Shown: one piece after another, positions 24,641 to 37,640 of the stretch
Numbering within the stretch: the first letter of the stretch is position 1
How the letters are laid out: each line of letters starts with the position of its first letter
Source of the DNA: Chrysomallon squamiferum
Taxonomy: Eukaryota > Mollusca > Gastropoda > Neomphalida > Peltospiridae
Length of the DNA stretch: 64,000 bases
Assembly: GCA_012295275.1 (NCBI GenBank)
Contig: CM022672.1
Span: forward strand, 17,063,894-17,127,893
Reading direction: 5' to 3'
Translations under genes and position numbers: made by a program
The notes under the pieces: generated by a model
Database searches by the model: none
What the model was told of the DNA's origin: nothing
Seen by the model: the letters and a program-made list of their open reading frames with translations, nothing else

Positions 24641-25621
24641 AAAAGGTTATAAATTCAGAAAAAAAATGAAAACAAAGTGTAACTGACAATAGCCATTTGT
24701 AGAAACTGCTCAGAAAATACTACAGTAGATGTACATTTTATGAAATCAGAAAATATCATCAATTTTCGGAACAGAAAACAACACCAAAATCAAATTTATT
24801 TTACATCTCAGAAAATATCACGAACAGCTTATTCATCATTAGCTAAGAACATATTTTTTAAATATCAGTTAGATTAAAACCATATATTTATAAAAATGGG
24901 GAAAACATGCTTACTGATTAATTTAATTTGAACAATATGAACTTTTTACATAATTATATATACCTACGGCAGTCAAACAAAACTTTTCTTTTTTTTCTTT
25001 CAGGATAATATTTTACGAATTTATCGCCTGATATACGTGCAGTACAACTCTAAGTTCAAATTTGCTTATGACGAGTTTGTTAGCGCAGAATGTTCTATTG
25101 ACATGACGAAAAACATCACAATTGTATCTCTAAGTCGTGTATCAGCAAGCCAGTAAGTTTAGATTGTTTAAAAAGTTAATATTTTAAATTAGCATTATCT
25201 TAATGATTATTGATAGCAGATACATAATTACATTTGTTATAATGCTTAGCATCTCATTTTTATTAATTTATATTAATATTTTTATTGATATTATTTATGC
25301 AATTATCAGATAATATAAATGCTGAGATTTGCTATATTTTGTTTATTTACAGCTGAAAGATCTTTTTTTGAAGTACACAAACTAATAAATTTTATGTTAC
25401 ACGTTTAATACATCTGTATTACAAAACTAAAATGATATTTTAGGAAGGTAACACGTTTGATGTAATGCACTGAAGTCAATGTTTTACATCGGTCATTGCA
25501 ATTATTTTTATTTGTGCAACACGTTTTTGTTTTCTTTAAATGATATTGAGAGGACTCCCAACAAAATAAATAAATAAACAAATATATATTATATTTTAAT
25601 TTAAGGTAAATATATATATGT

Positions 25622-25629
<8 letters not shown>

Positions 25630-25668
<39 letters not shown>
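25630..25668. repeat. (TA)n microsatellite
   Basis: TA tract within an intron of copy B. Confidence 0.9.
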
Positions 25669-25670
<2 letters not shown>

Positions 25671-27350
25671 TGTTTATATGTATGTATGTATACCTACACA
25701 TACATTTAATGATAGGAAAATAATCATTATTAAATTAAATATCTGAACAAATAAACCTCTTAATTTGTCTAACCTACAAAGGGCTGATGCAGTTCAAGTG
25801 ACTTCCAAAGATGACATCAAGCCTATTAAACTGGTTGTTACAAAGGATGGTGCTGCAGTAAGCAGCAATACATCAGTCAGAATGGGAGAAAAGCTGATGA
25901 TTATTCTTTATGTGAATCAGAGCTCAGGTAATTTTCAGCATTTAAACTTTGAATTTGTTTATTTGTGAAATTATCTTTCCTTTGACATTTTTCTCAAAGC
26001 TTTTGAAGCGAAAACATTTTATTGTTTGACTACTCTTAGTGATGTGGAACATCAATAGTACAAATCCATTATCCATTAGTCAAATTATATATACATTATA
26101 TATACATTCAAACAAACCCTCAAAACACACACACACACAACAAGTTGGATAATCGCTGAAATTTGTGTTGCAAAAGGGCTTTTACCTTTTTTCTATTTTT
26201 TCTTCTTAAATATATATATATATATATCCCTATCGCAAATATGCGTTTCATATGTATAATTTCCTTATTCATTTTCAGAAATAGGAGCTTTGTTGGTTTT
26301 GGATGTAACGATTGACAACAATCAAAATTCAAATCCTGTTGAGATCACAACTGTTAAGGACGGGTAATTGTTTCATTTCATTAGCAGTAATAATTACTAC
26401 ATAGTCCATGTTGTCAGCAGAATTCAACAATATTATTTTGTAATATTAAACACTAATTATTCTGAATTAATTTAATGGTTTTGTATATATAACAGGTGTA
26501 TGTCTCCACGCTGTTTTAAGGTTTATTTTCATTCTAAGTTTGTTTTCTTCAGTTGCTTCAAATGATGTGGCAGGCATCATGTCCCCAGTCAAGAGCTTGA
26601 TGGCTACCCCTGACAACGGCGTACTTAAAATCGAGCTTGAATTCAGACCACCCAAATTTAAAAATTCCGATGATGTCAGAATAAAAGTGAATGCTAAGCT
26701 TTGTCCCAAAAGTGATACGAAATCATGTGACTTGGTAAGTTTCTTCCTTGTGAAGAGTTCTGTTCGAAACTAAGTAAATTGTTACATGTGATATATGAAT
26801 ACAGACGTGGTAGGGATGCACATATGGCAAATACATTCTGTTTTTCTTTATTACGAAATTCATTTCATAATTAAAATTACGTCTGTTTTATACGAAACTT
26901 ATTGAAACTATGGCATCGTGAAAGATAAATGCTCACTTTATTTCAGAAATCACTAATTTGCACCTGTATCTATTATGTATTAGGCAAATATGTAAGATAA
27001 TTCCTTCTTCTATGTAAAGAAGATCAGTTAGATATGTAGACTTGTTTTACTGTTGTTGTTGTTGTGTTGTTATTTATAAAGGATGTGTCGTTACGCAGAA
27101 ACTTTATTATAACCTTTCTAAATACATTTCAAACGAATTTTATTATATTTAACTTTATTTAATTCGCATTTTCTGTAAATCGTCTTAGAGAAAAATAATG
27201 ACTAACGATGCATATTTTTTAAAACATAAGTCTCGAAATTCTTAATTCTTTTGCAGCCTAAATCTTGTCCAAAAAAGAGAACGAAGCGATCTGCTGATCG
27301 GTATGGTGATACGAATGTCGATTATGTTTTAAAAGTATTTGATCCTGACA

Positions 27351-27490
27351 GTGGCCATATCCTGGATAACGACCATATACCGAATAACGACCATATCCTG
27401 GATAACGACCATATATCGAATAACGACCATATCCTGGATAACGACCATGTACCGAATAACGACCATATCCTACGTAACCGCCATATCCTG
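27351..27490 (+). repeat. Coding minisatellite between furin site and membrane helix of copy B
   Basis: An 18-bp unit (ACGACCATATCCTGGATA and variants), arranged as 36-bp dimers, encodes six-residue repeats of type NDHILD/NDHIPN, about seven in all, in frame with the exon. The matching exon of copy C (41954-41837, 118 nt) lacks it, so the exon here is roughly twice as long. It lengthens the extracellular stem with Asn, Asp and His-rich repeats. Confidence 0.9.
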
Positions 27491-28319
27491 GATCCTGAGG
27501 GTATTTATTATTTAATTATAATGTTAGATTTGTTCTAGTGCATCTAAGTCTGAACACAATAAGAGAGGAATAGATTTTGAAGAAAAACTTCCAAAATGTT
27601 ACTGTCAGTATTCGGAAATTCTTTAGAAATCTACAATATAAAATGTATTTTGTTTTACCTATCGTTAAACATTTAATTCGTCTAAGATTGGCGGTACTAC
27701 AGCTCTATCTGATCTAAATATCAGAGGAATGATACTAATGATTTTTCTAATACATTTTGAATATCAGTTTCCAACATTATTGTAATTGTAATTATTTCAT
27801 TATTTACATCAAAGTATATTTTTTATATTAGTGTAATTATTAACAAGAGAGAGAGAGTAATATACGTTAAAAAAATCTATTTTTCACAGCTTTCTTGGTT
27901 AAACATCATTTGTCTGAGTCACCTGTGTTTTGTAAGAATGAAATACTGGCGGTCATTGGTGTGATGGGTGTGTTTCTGCTTCTCTTCGTGATTGTCGGCA
28001 TCTTCCTTTTCTGTTGTCTCGTCAGACGTAAGGACAAGTTTAGAGTTGACGACTTTTCATCTTCCATCACACTCCCAACAAAAGTCAACTACTCGTAAAT
28101 TTTCCTTACAGTGCAGACTGAATAATAGATGGAAACTGACCCACTTCATGTCCAAGGACCTTCTCTTTTAATTGAACTAATTTTAAATGAATTAATAATA
28201 TTGATTACGTACTAACAGATTAAAATACACTACACACATACATCACCTATATTAGGTTAAATGTTATAACTTTTCTTCCTTATATTAACTTAATAAAGGA
28301 AACCTAAGCATTAATTGTT

Positions 28320-29330
28320 ATGTTTGTTTTTAATTATATTTTAGTTTTTGCTTCGTATTTTTCCCCTTTTACGCTATTAATACATTTTAATTCAGTGAGG
28401 AAAAAGTTTAATAAATACTGAAAAATACTGAAACATTGATAACTGTGTTGTATGAATCATAAACACAAAGCCATGAACAGAACAAATAATGCACTCACAG
28501 TTTGCCATTTTGTACACTTTTCTTTATAATAAATTTCATTTCGCCTTGAAAGTTACGGCTTCTTAAATGATAGTTCTAAACTTTTCGTAATATTCTTCAA
28601 TGTGCTGCTGTACTGAACAATTAAATTTTCAAATTCCGTATCGGGATATATATTTAATTTTTATTCACTTTCAACTCCTCCCTTGCAAAAACAACAAAAT
28701 TAAGCAGAAAATATTTCAGTTAAATAGCTGCTCAACAAAAAAGAAGGACAAACCAACGAGTACAGAACGGCGGCCATGATGGATACAAGATGACTATCAT
28801 TTATCTAAGATACTTTTTCAGTGATAATAGAATTCACAATTTTGATATTGTTTTATTTTCTTAATTATGCTTATAAGAAAATAATAATAATAGTAGTAAT
28901 TATTATTATTATTATTATTATAGTTAAAATGTTTTATCGAGAGAGAAAAAAAAAAACATGATTTATCTTTATTCTAATTATTTATCCGTCCATATACCTA
29001 GAAATAAAACTATGAATAGAAACACAGACACAATCCTTTTTAAAGTAATTTAAACTTTTTCTAATTTCCAAATATAAATTTGCTGTAGATAAACATTCAC
29101 ATATTATGTGGAAAGTACGTTAGTTTTGTTTTAAATACTAATTCACTTTGAAATGGTACCATGTCATTACCGTCCGCTGTCACCGGATGAAATTTTAGAT
29201 TTACTGCTGTATTAGAATATTTTAATGCAAAAGTTATCAGTCATGTAAGTAAGAAATATCGCAGCTCAGTACATTAATCGTTTATCACACTGGAAGATCT
29301 GTTTCACATTCAGATATGTGGTTGACGTGT
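28320..29330. other. 3' flank of copy B, no gene seen
   Basis: A+T-rich sequence after the polyadenylation signal of copy B. It has no counterpart in the A unit, where the viral element took its place. Short ATT tract near 28900. Confidence 0.4.
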
Positions 29331-29381
29331 ATTTTAGTGTTGAATCGTTGTATAATTCTCATAATTGTTTTAAATATGGTT

Positions 29382-29475
<94 letters not shown>

Positions 29476-29746
29476 TGAAATAATCAACATATTAAATGTT
29501 TCATTTCCAGTTAGAAGTCACACATTTGAAAATGATTTCACAGTAATAAACGAAAAAAAAATCTACTATTATATTGAATTTGTTTATGAACATATGCGAG
29601 GTAATAAATAAATTTGGTGAGAAACTGCCATTATATAACTTTAACATAGCATTTTCTATCATAATGCAGGTTAATCAGTGTCCTTTTTATTCTCCAGCTG
29701 TTCTCTCCTTTCATCAGTGTGAATAATATATGAGAAAAATAAATAA

Positions 29747-29777
<31 letters not shown>

Positions 29778-32700
29778 ATTAGTTGAATAAATAAATAAAT
29801 AAATAAAAATTAATTAATTGACAAATAAATTAAAATAAAATAAAAATAAAAATGAAAACAAGAATTTTATTAAGTGTTTATATCTTTTAATTATATTTGA
29901 AATGACTTTCTCTTCTATAAAGTTAAAACTGCCTGATTTTGAAATAAACTATGCGAGGTTTTTACCAAATGAATCTGTATGTTAACATAAAACTGTTTAA
30001 TGGTGCCACATCACATTTAGTACTTTATACCACCCTGGCCTCTTGCTGTTGACGCGTTCAATTACAGGCCAAACATTAAACCAGTTATTGCTTTGCAAAA
30101 TTGATCTAATTTTTAACTAACTAACTTTGCACCCTAGCACATATGGTTATACTGACAGGATTAACAATTATTTATTACAAATTCGTCATCATAAATTAAA
30201 TGAATTTGGAAGCTTAAAACACTGTAGAAAACTGTAGAAAATGAAAAGTTGATTTTTTTGAATCGAACATAATTGGCATACATTTCTGTTTTACCAGTGG
30301 CCAGTAACGATGAATGGGACTCTTTTTTATCTTAGTTCTTGTTTCTATTTTTACTATTTTTTTTCAGAAGTATTTAATAAATAAAGTAATGTTTTTTTTT
30401 AACGAAGTAAATTTCTACATGTTATGTAATTGCAAATAATAATTTGTTCTTTTTCATTTCTATTAATATTTACTGACTAAATTTAATAACAAAATAAAAC
30501 CATTTCAGGGAAGATACAAACTAATATGAAAGCAGCACACTGATAAATGAAACCAATGATGCAATGAACAACTCTTATGTACTAATACTACTAATTATGT
30601 GACATTTTCATGGGTTGGATGGTTATTTTAGAATTTAGAATAATTAAATAACAGTTAATTTTGTCAACAGAAAAAATCGCTGAAAGGCTTGGTAAATATT
30701 TCCAACTTGTTTCTCAGCAAGACAAGAATCAGCTGTATAAAAATGTAGCATCCTGAAAACAACGGGTATGGGAGAAGATAATGACCCCCACCAAAAAAGT
30801 CATAGATAATAAATTATTTTGCTATGTTTACCGTATGCTGAGTGCGGATGACTCTCACATCTATTTACATTATAAACACAGATACAATTGTTTCATTTTA
30901 TCATAATTAGAAAATAACAACACCAGCCTTTTTTTTACAGTACTTGTTTTTATTTTTTGTTTACGCAATTGTCAAATTTGAATTATTATTCTATCCGAAG
31001 TAGAATAAACATTTCTAAATGATTTCATTATAACATGAACAGATGTTGGATCATGTTCTGGGTACGTAGTCTATAACCATGTATTTAAATTACATGCTGT
31101 TTATATACTCTATAATGGAAAAGAAAATATTCATGATATTTTGATGTATTCTATATTGATACCAAGTCATTCTTAAGTTTTATTATTTGTTCTATGGTTT
31201 TTACATAAGATCGTCTCGATGAAGCTTTTGACATTTTTCTTACGAGAAGGTAATAATCATTGTTTAAAAAGCTGCTACAAGACAATGTATACTATTCATA
31301 GTTTTGGAAGTGGATTCTGTGTGCTGAAAATCAGATTCAGAATCTATTCAAACTGTAATCATATCATTTACATTATTTTTACGGATATCATACAGGAAAA
31401 TCCTATGATCTGAAATTCACCAGAGAAATACATTTTACGTGATATAAATTTGTAAGATAAATAAAATAAGTATAATTTTTCTGTGATGAAAGTAACGTTT
31501 CGCCGTTTTTCAATACATCGCATACATGGCAAGTGAACATCAAAATAACATGGAAACGTTTCATTAGAAATTGTATGAAAAATATATAATGTAGATTTAT
31601 AGTTACGCACTAAGTATTCATAATATGATTCAACATCTGTTCATATTATAATGAAAAAAAATTAGAAACTGTTTATTCTAATTCAGCGATGATTACTAAT
31701 TAACCTTTGTATGCTACTGAGTTGTGCTTAAAGAAAATAATAGATATTAGTGTGTTTTTAATTATCGTAATATTAAACAGTTTTATCATATAAACATATA
31801 ACAAAACGATAATTATTTACGTCTTTACTGGTAATTTTTGTTGTTAACAGGACTCTAGCGTCCACTATTCTCTTTTTCGCAGTTAATATCTTGCTGAAGC
31901 GCAAGATGAAGATATTGACTAAACCTTTTGCAGTTTTCCAAATTGATTAGTATTTTTTGAGAAAGAAAACCTGTATGTTCTTCTGGTATCTATGAGAACA
32001 AATTATAATTTTTATATTTATCGAGAACTATTTATTGCATATATCCGCAACTTTTAGTGAAAACTTACAGGTTGAGAGCACAGATTTTTATAAATGAAGA
32101 CAATATGAATAATAATCATATGAATCATATTTTTAATACTTACAGCCACTTCAAAACTAAAACTGTTTCTACTGTGTCTAACAGAAACTTACGTTATATT
32201 GGTTGTTTAGTGTTCCATATAAAAACATGTCAAATGTTCAGTGAGATACTCGTCTACAAGATATTAAATGCCAAGAAGAGCAGATATAATCGAAACCTAC
32301 ATGAGACTGTTAAGATAAAAGGAAAGACAAGATTTAAAACGACAGAAGACTTCTGGAGATATATTCGGGTAAAAAGTAAAAACAATCTCGATTTTTTTTT
32401 TCGCAGTGTTTAAATTAGGAATTTATTTCGACTATATCGGGGGGTAAAGGCACAAAGCTATCAATGTGAACGTAAAACAACTGATTTCAGACAATTCAGA
32501 CATCATACTAACCAAAAGGCCAAAATGGTACCCAAATTTGACTGTATATATTTTTATTACATCTATCTAATTACTCAATGTAAATTAATGTCAGTACACT
32601 AATATAATTTGATAATGTGAAGTTTGGTTATAGGTTTATGTAATTAATTATGTTAAAGAATTATCCTTTGATATGTTTATGATTAATTTATTTATGGTGA

Positions 32701-34150
32701 GATTAGAAGATTTAAGATATTTTAAATGGTGTGAAGTACAATTTATTTTAATTTTGTTTTAATTATTCAATTAAAGGTATTGTGTTCTTAATTATCTTAC
32801 TGGTTATTGCTTGTCTCTGGACATATCTTCACACTGTGACAATATATCTGTACAATGTTACTTTTTTCAAATTAATTCAGTTATTCCTGATTAACAATTA
32901 TATGCACTGATTCGTAACTTATCTTTGCTCTTCGTTAGTCTAATAATTCACCAAAAAAAAATACGGATAGGTTCAACTAAATCTCTGTTATGAGTGCCAG
33001 CAATAATATGTCTTGTAGTATTAATGTGTTATAGTCAAACACTGTACAATTAAAGTGTTAAGTAGTACAATCAAATAAGCACTGTGTGTCAAGGCTAATG
33101 ACTAATACTCAGCTGCAATGTCCCACTGTTCGGTGGAAGTATCAGAAAGCTGTTTACAGATCTTCGTGTCGTGTGCTATTCTCTACCAGATAATTCCTTT
33201 CCGACATTCATGTATTTCATCCCTCCATCGTCTCGCTGGTCTCTTCTTCTAGTTTCAATATGTTTTGAATATGCTTATATTTTATTTATTTATTTATTTA
33301 CGTTCACTATCACATATTTTGGATGATGAATGACTTAAAAAATAGGTATTTCCTTCAGCTTTTGGGTGGTTTATTATTGTTATTAATATTGTTGTTGATA
33401 ATGTTATTGTTATTCTTATTTTTGTCTTTTTTCAAAGTGAAAACAGTCTGCATAATTACTGCAAAATAAATTAACATTTAAAAAAAATATATATAATATG
33501 TACATATTATTGTATATTTGGAAAGAGGTATGTCTTGGTTATTCATACGGTTTTAGCAAAACTAGAGTTTGAAGTAGGATGTACCACTTTTCTGAACTAA
33601 AGTGAAAATATAAAACTTCAGTGGATATTTTCACACACAAAATATCCAATGTCTCATCTATTAGAAAGTTAATCTGTATTTGTAAATGTTATCCTTAGAT
33701 ACAGTAGAAAATTTAAGGTGGCTTTTGAAAGAATTATGTTCCTAATTTAATAAAACAAAATGGTATAAAATTAGGTAAGTAGATATGGCATTCAAAATGA
33801 AATGACATTTATAGAAAACAAAATAAAATAAAATGTAAAATATAAAAGATGACAAGGCCCGAGTGTCTGGTTCACTCTGCTAATCGATTTGTTGTTGTTA
33901 AATCATTAAATCATTAAATACAGTTTTCCTTCTTTTTCTAAATTAAAGTTTGGAAGTATTTTTTCTTTCTTTTTTCAGCAAATATATTAATATATATATT
34001 TCTCGGTTTCATTTTGATATAATAAAATGTTTACTGAATGTTTTTTAATTTCATAATAGCAAAAAGAAAAAAACCAAAAGGAAAAAAATAGAAGGTAAAA
34101 TAATAATTTCAAAAATTCTATATTTTGTTTTCTTTTATTATTTTGAATTT
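29331..34150. repeat. Duplicated downstream spacer, copy 2
   Basis: Paralogous to 7551-11500 over most of its length, with a CT tract at 29385-29472 and AAAT repeats near 29740-29860. It separates copy B (plus) from copy D (minus). It carries an extra segment at about 31122-31942. No gene seen. Confidence 0.75.
31122..31942. other. Segment present only in spacer copy 2
   Basis: Flanking bases match 9310-9330 of spacer copy 1, which lacks these roughly 820 bases. No terminal inverted repeats, poly(A) tail or transposase seen, so it may be an insertion here or a deletion in copy 1. The two short frames inside (31219-31413 plus, 31610-31368 minus) have no recognisable content. Confidence 0.5.
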
Positions 34151-34439
34151 CAGATCATCCAACAAAATGTAGTCTGTGCACATCATTCCACTCTGTGGAA
34201 GATAACTGAATTTGATTTCTCAGAACCAAAGAAGAATGTTTCAGTTTCCCTTTGGTATATCGAATATCACTACTGAATAGATTATAACTTAATAAGAAAC
34301 AAAAAAAAAAAAAAGCGAGAAAAAAAAGAAGAAAAAGCTTAAATAATAATTAAGAAATTAAAAAAAAAAATTACAAATAGGTTTTTATCTTTTGCTTTTT
34401 TTTATTACTTTATACAATACAAAAATAAACAAGAAAAGA

Positions 34440-34860
34440 TATACTTAAATGTGCTTTTAATGAAATCAACGGAAAAATTGCCAAAACCCGCAGTGATTTA
34501 ATAATAAAGAAATTATTGTTAGTACAGCAAATAAGCAAGAACAGATTTTATACTTAAATGTGCTTTTAATGAAATCCAACGACAAAATTGCCAAACCCGT
34601 AGTGATTTAATAGTAAACAAAATATTGCTATTACATCAAATAAGCAAGAAAAGATATACTGAAATGTGCTTTTAATGAAATCAACGAAAAAATTGCCAAA
34701 ACCCGCAGTGATTTAATAACAAAGAAAATATTGTTAGTACAGCAAATAAGGAAGAAAAGCACTTACACTTAAATGTGCTTTTAATAAAATCTAACGACAA
34801 AATTGCCAAACCCGCAGTGATTTAATAATAAAGATAATATTATTATTACACCAAAATTTT
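34440..34860. repeat. 108-bp satellite array downstream of copy D
   Basis: About four tandem units with landmark CTTAAATGTGCTTTTAAT recurring near 34444, 34551, 34661 and 34768. The same satellite occurs after copies C and F. Confidence 0.85.
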
Positions 34861-35085
34861 CTTTTATTAGTGAATATAAATGTGCATAAAACGAGTCGAT
34901 CGTTTTCCACTTATTATCCAATGACAAAATAACAAAAAACTCAGTATTTTAATTAATAATAAAGAAATATTTTTAGAACACTGTATTTTTTTATTTTATT
35001 AGAGAAAGTTCTTGTGTATAAATTGGGCCGATCACTTTCAACGTACTATTCAGTGTTTTCTGTACTGCAACACTGAATAAATCAT

Positions 35086-35678
35086 TTACTGGTAGACCAC
35101 TTTTGTTGGGAGTCTGATGTCGTCACCTTTACCCGTGTCCTTACGTCTGATCAGACAACAGAAAAGGATGATGCTGAGAACCACGAAGAGAAGCAGAAAC
35201 ACGCCCATCACACCCATGGCCGCCAGTATCCCAGAATTGATTTCATTTTCACACGACAGAGTTGACTGAGCTGACTGATGTAACATTAATAACTATGATT
35301 ATTCCGCAAACAACAACAACAATACTTTACGTCGTCCTCCTTCACTGTAAGCTCAAACTTGGCATGGTATTTATTAGCTGGTATTGTCACATCCAAGTTT
35401 GTAAACTGGATATCATCTGAGGAGGAGGTAATATGTTTTATGTCTAACTTTACTGTTGTTTCTTGATCTGGTGGTATTTTTGTCTATAATAACTGATGCT
35501 GTTTTACCTTCTTCTACTTCCAAATTAGTGTTTGACTCGAATTCTACGAATGCTGAAATAACAAAGTTAACGGTACTAACGAATAAATTCATATTTAAGT
35601 TTATAAAGTAGTTCTGCTGCTGAAGTTGTTTGGCAGCATTACACATTGCGGCACTTATCATTATATTAGATGTTCTTC

Positions 35679-35713
<35 letters not shown>

Positions 35714-35733
35714 ATAGTAGTAGTAATAATAAT

Positions 35734-35765
<32 letters not shown>

Positions 35766-36123
35766 CGGTAATAAGTAAATAACTGTGTAATGTCTCAGAG
35801 TACAATCGTGAATATCTCGAATACATCAGAGATAACTACATGAAAACTGTCCCCAATAACATGTCCTCTCACATTATTTCCTTCCTGTGTTCTCGTGCTA
35901 TAAACGAAACAAATGAATGAAGATGATGTCTTGAAAAAGTAGAGTCAGAGTCCTAAAGACGTAATTAACAATATGAATCAGTGTTGATTTGTGTACTAGA
36001 TTTCAACTGATAGCACTAATTTTAAAACTAATAATAAAACATGATCTTACGCTTCGAGTACACGCAGGCTGTGGACATAAGACACACGGCAAGAAATAGA
36101 TATCTAGACCACAGGACGTCCAT
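35086..36123 (-). pseudogene. Copy D: signal peptide, one Calx half and membrane tail only
   Basis: A signal-peptide exon (36123-36051, 24 codons plus one base, MDVLWSRYLFLAVCLMSTAC) is followed by a Calx first-half exon (35552-35331) and, after only about 45 bases, the membrane exon (about 35280-35086, GILAAMGVMGVFLLLFVV helix, basic stop-transfer RRK, TAA). A deletion has fused intron 2 to the last exon and removed all other exons. The Calx exon also has one extra base in a run of five T (plus strand 35477-35481), shifting the frame. The signal peptide differs more from B and C than they do from each other. Non-functional relic converging on copy B. Confidence 0.85.
35685..35766. repeat. 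(TAG)n/(AAC)n compound microsatellite
   Basis: Triplet tracts in the first intron of copy D. The Val- and Thr-rich frame over them is low-complexity. Confidence 0.9.
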
Positions 36124-36655
36124 GCTAGGATAAAAATGTAATTACACTATATAAGTATGAAGTACATTATTACACAAGTATAAAATACGATAGTGCTAAA
36201 ATATCAGACAATTCCACAAGTATACATTATGACAAGTCTAAAATATAAGTAAATTATAAGAGTATAGAATATAATAGTACTAAAATATGAGTGAATTACA
36301 GAGGATTAATATATAAGTTAAATTTCGTTAATAATTTACAACATAAAAGAGCTTTCAGGTAACGTTTATACGGTTCAGAAGCAGGGTGTCTACTGTCTAG
36401 ACTTCAGGAATCAAACAGAAGTACATTTCCTTCTTCATTCGTTAACCTGGCAGTATGAACAATGGACCTAACCACTCCGTTGATTATCAGAGGCCGTTTC
36501 AGAACCGTTAAAACAAACACAACTAGACAACTAGAATGGATTCTGCTTTAAAATGTAACACAATATTAAAAAGTGAATATTTGAAAAACATAATAAATAT
36601 TTAGCATCTATCAAAAGATAAACATGAAATATTATGCAGTACCTCTGTCAGGGTT

Positions 36656-36704
<49 letters not shown>

Positions 36705-37640
36705 TTTAGTTCAATTCGGACAAGATCAGGCGATAAAATGAACATGCTCATCAAAGTTGACGAAATCATTTGTTCGTTTCTTTTTTATAGTACGTAAAGT
36801 CGAAAGAGATGTCATCGACGAAAAATTGTTAAGTGAAACGATATTTTATTTTGTTGCGTATACCTCAATTCTCTTAACCATCGTGTGGAGTGAACCTTTA
36901 ATTAAATTTATATCAGAAGAACAAAGCTAGAAGTCCGAACTAGTTATTATGTTGTGAAGAATGTCTATTTAGTAGACATTATCAACATTATACCGTAGTG
37001 TAAAAACAGGTCTGATACAGTTTTGTGGTTGGCAGCCGTAGGATAATCATAATGACGGTGGAACGATCCTAATGATCAAAATTCAAGAAGATTCTGAAAA
37101 GTTTTATATGTTTGAATACTTATATTTCTGCAGATAAAATGTACTGAACTAATACAATTTAAGACATTGTTGTTGTTTTTGCTGAAACAAAAACTTAAGG
37201 ACTTTTTATATTGATTCATGCAATAGCTGAACTGATGTCATTAAAAAGGAACAGAGAAAACTTAAATTATGATATGTTAAAAAGACAAAATAATGAATAA
37301 CAAGTTTCCAAATAATTTTCAAGTTTTTGACAGTGGATATCTATTTCTATACTGTACCCCTTTTATTAAAGTCTGATCATGAACGGATTTTAAGTTTATT
37401 CCAGAAAGTTATTATCAAGCAGACAGTTGAGTATAGCTAGTTATTTGCCAACTCATTGACATGTTGATATTTATTTGTAACAGGTAGCATAAGAATTGTT
37501 TTTACAAACAGATGACTATTAATTGACAATTGGAAAGAGATCTAAATTTATTTTCTGAACTTCAAACTAGCAGCGTACAGACGTGATCGTTTTCGTATTC
37601 CTAATTTAATATATTCCGAATATCAAATATATCAACATTA
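36124..37640. other. Upstream flank of copy D
   Basis: The part nearest the signal exon resembles the 5' UTR intron of copies B and C. A (GT)n tract lies at 36656-36703. No block R and no other gene seen. Confidence 0.4.
36656..36703. repeat. (GT)n microsatellite
   Basis: Uninterrupted GT tract upstream of copy D. Confidence 0.95.

Larger units (their letters stand above)
16675..28098 (+). pseudogene. Copy B: Calx-beta(2)/EGF(2)/ZP transmembrane protein, frame-broken
   Basis: Fourteen coding exons with good splice sites: 16675-16741 (signal peptide MDVRWSGFLFLVCL), 19513-19754 and 20091-20193 (Calx 1), 20656-20884 and 21512-21614 (Calx 2), 22028-22163 (EGF 1), 22973-23104 (EGF 2), 23791-24002, 25004-25152, 25782-25927, 26279-26363 and 26553-26734 (ZP), 27257-27500 (furin site RTKR then a minisatellite) and 27890-28098 (membrane helix, tail, TAA). 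AATAAA lies at 28292. Against copy C, exon 20656 lacks one base near 20798, exon 22028 gains one near 22065 and exon 26553 gains one near 26560, giving premature stops (for example TGA at 26563-26565). It is either a recent pseudogene or a gene hit by assembly indels. It has one Calx domain fewer than C, and a Tc1 element sits in intron 1. Confidence 0.8.

Noticed and set aside
24453-24689. Leu/Phe-rich minus ORF that looks like membrane segments
   Set aside because: Translation of AAT/AAG/AAAT microsatellites. The same applies to 7861-8043, 51883-52152 and 45843-46049.
31219-31610. Two overlapping short ORFs on opposite strands in the extra spacer segment
   Set aside because: No recognisable composition or domain; consistent with chance.
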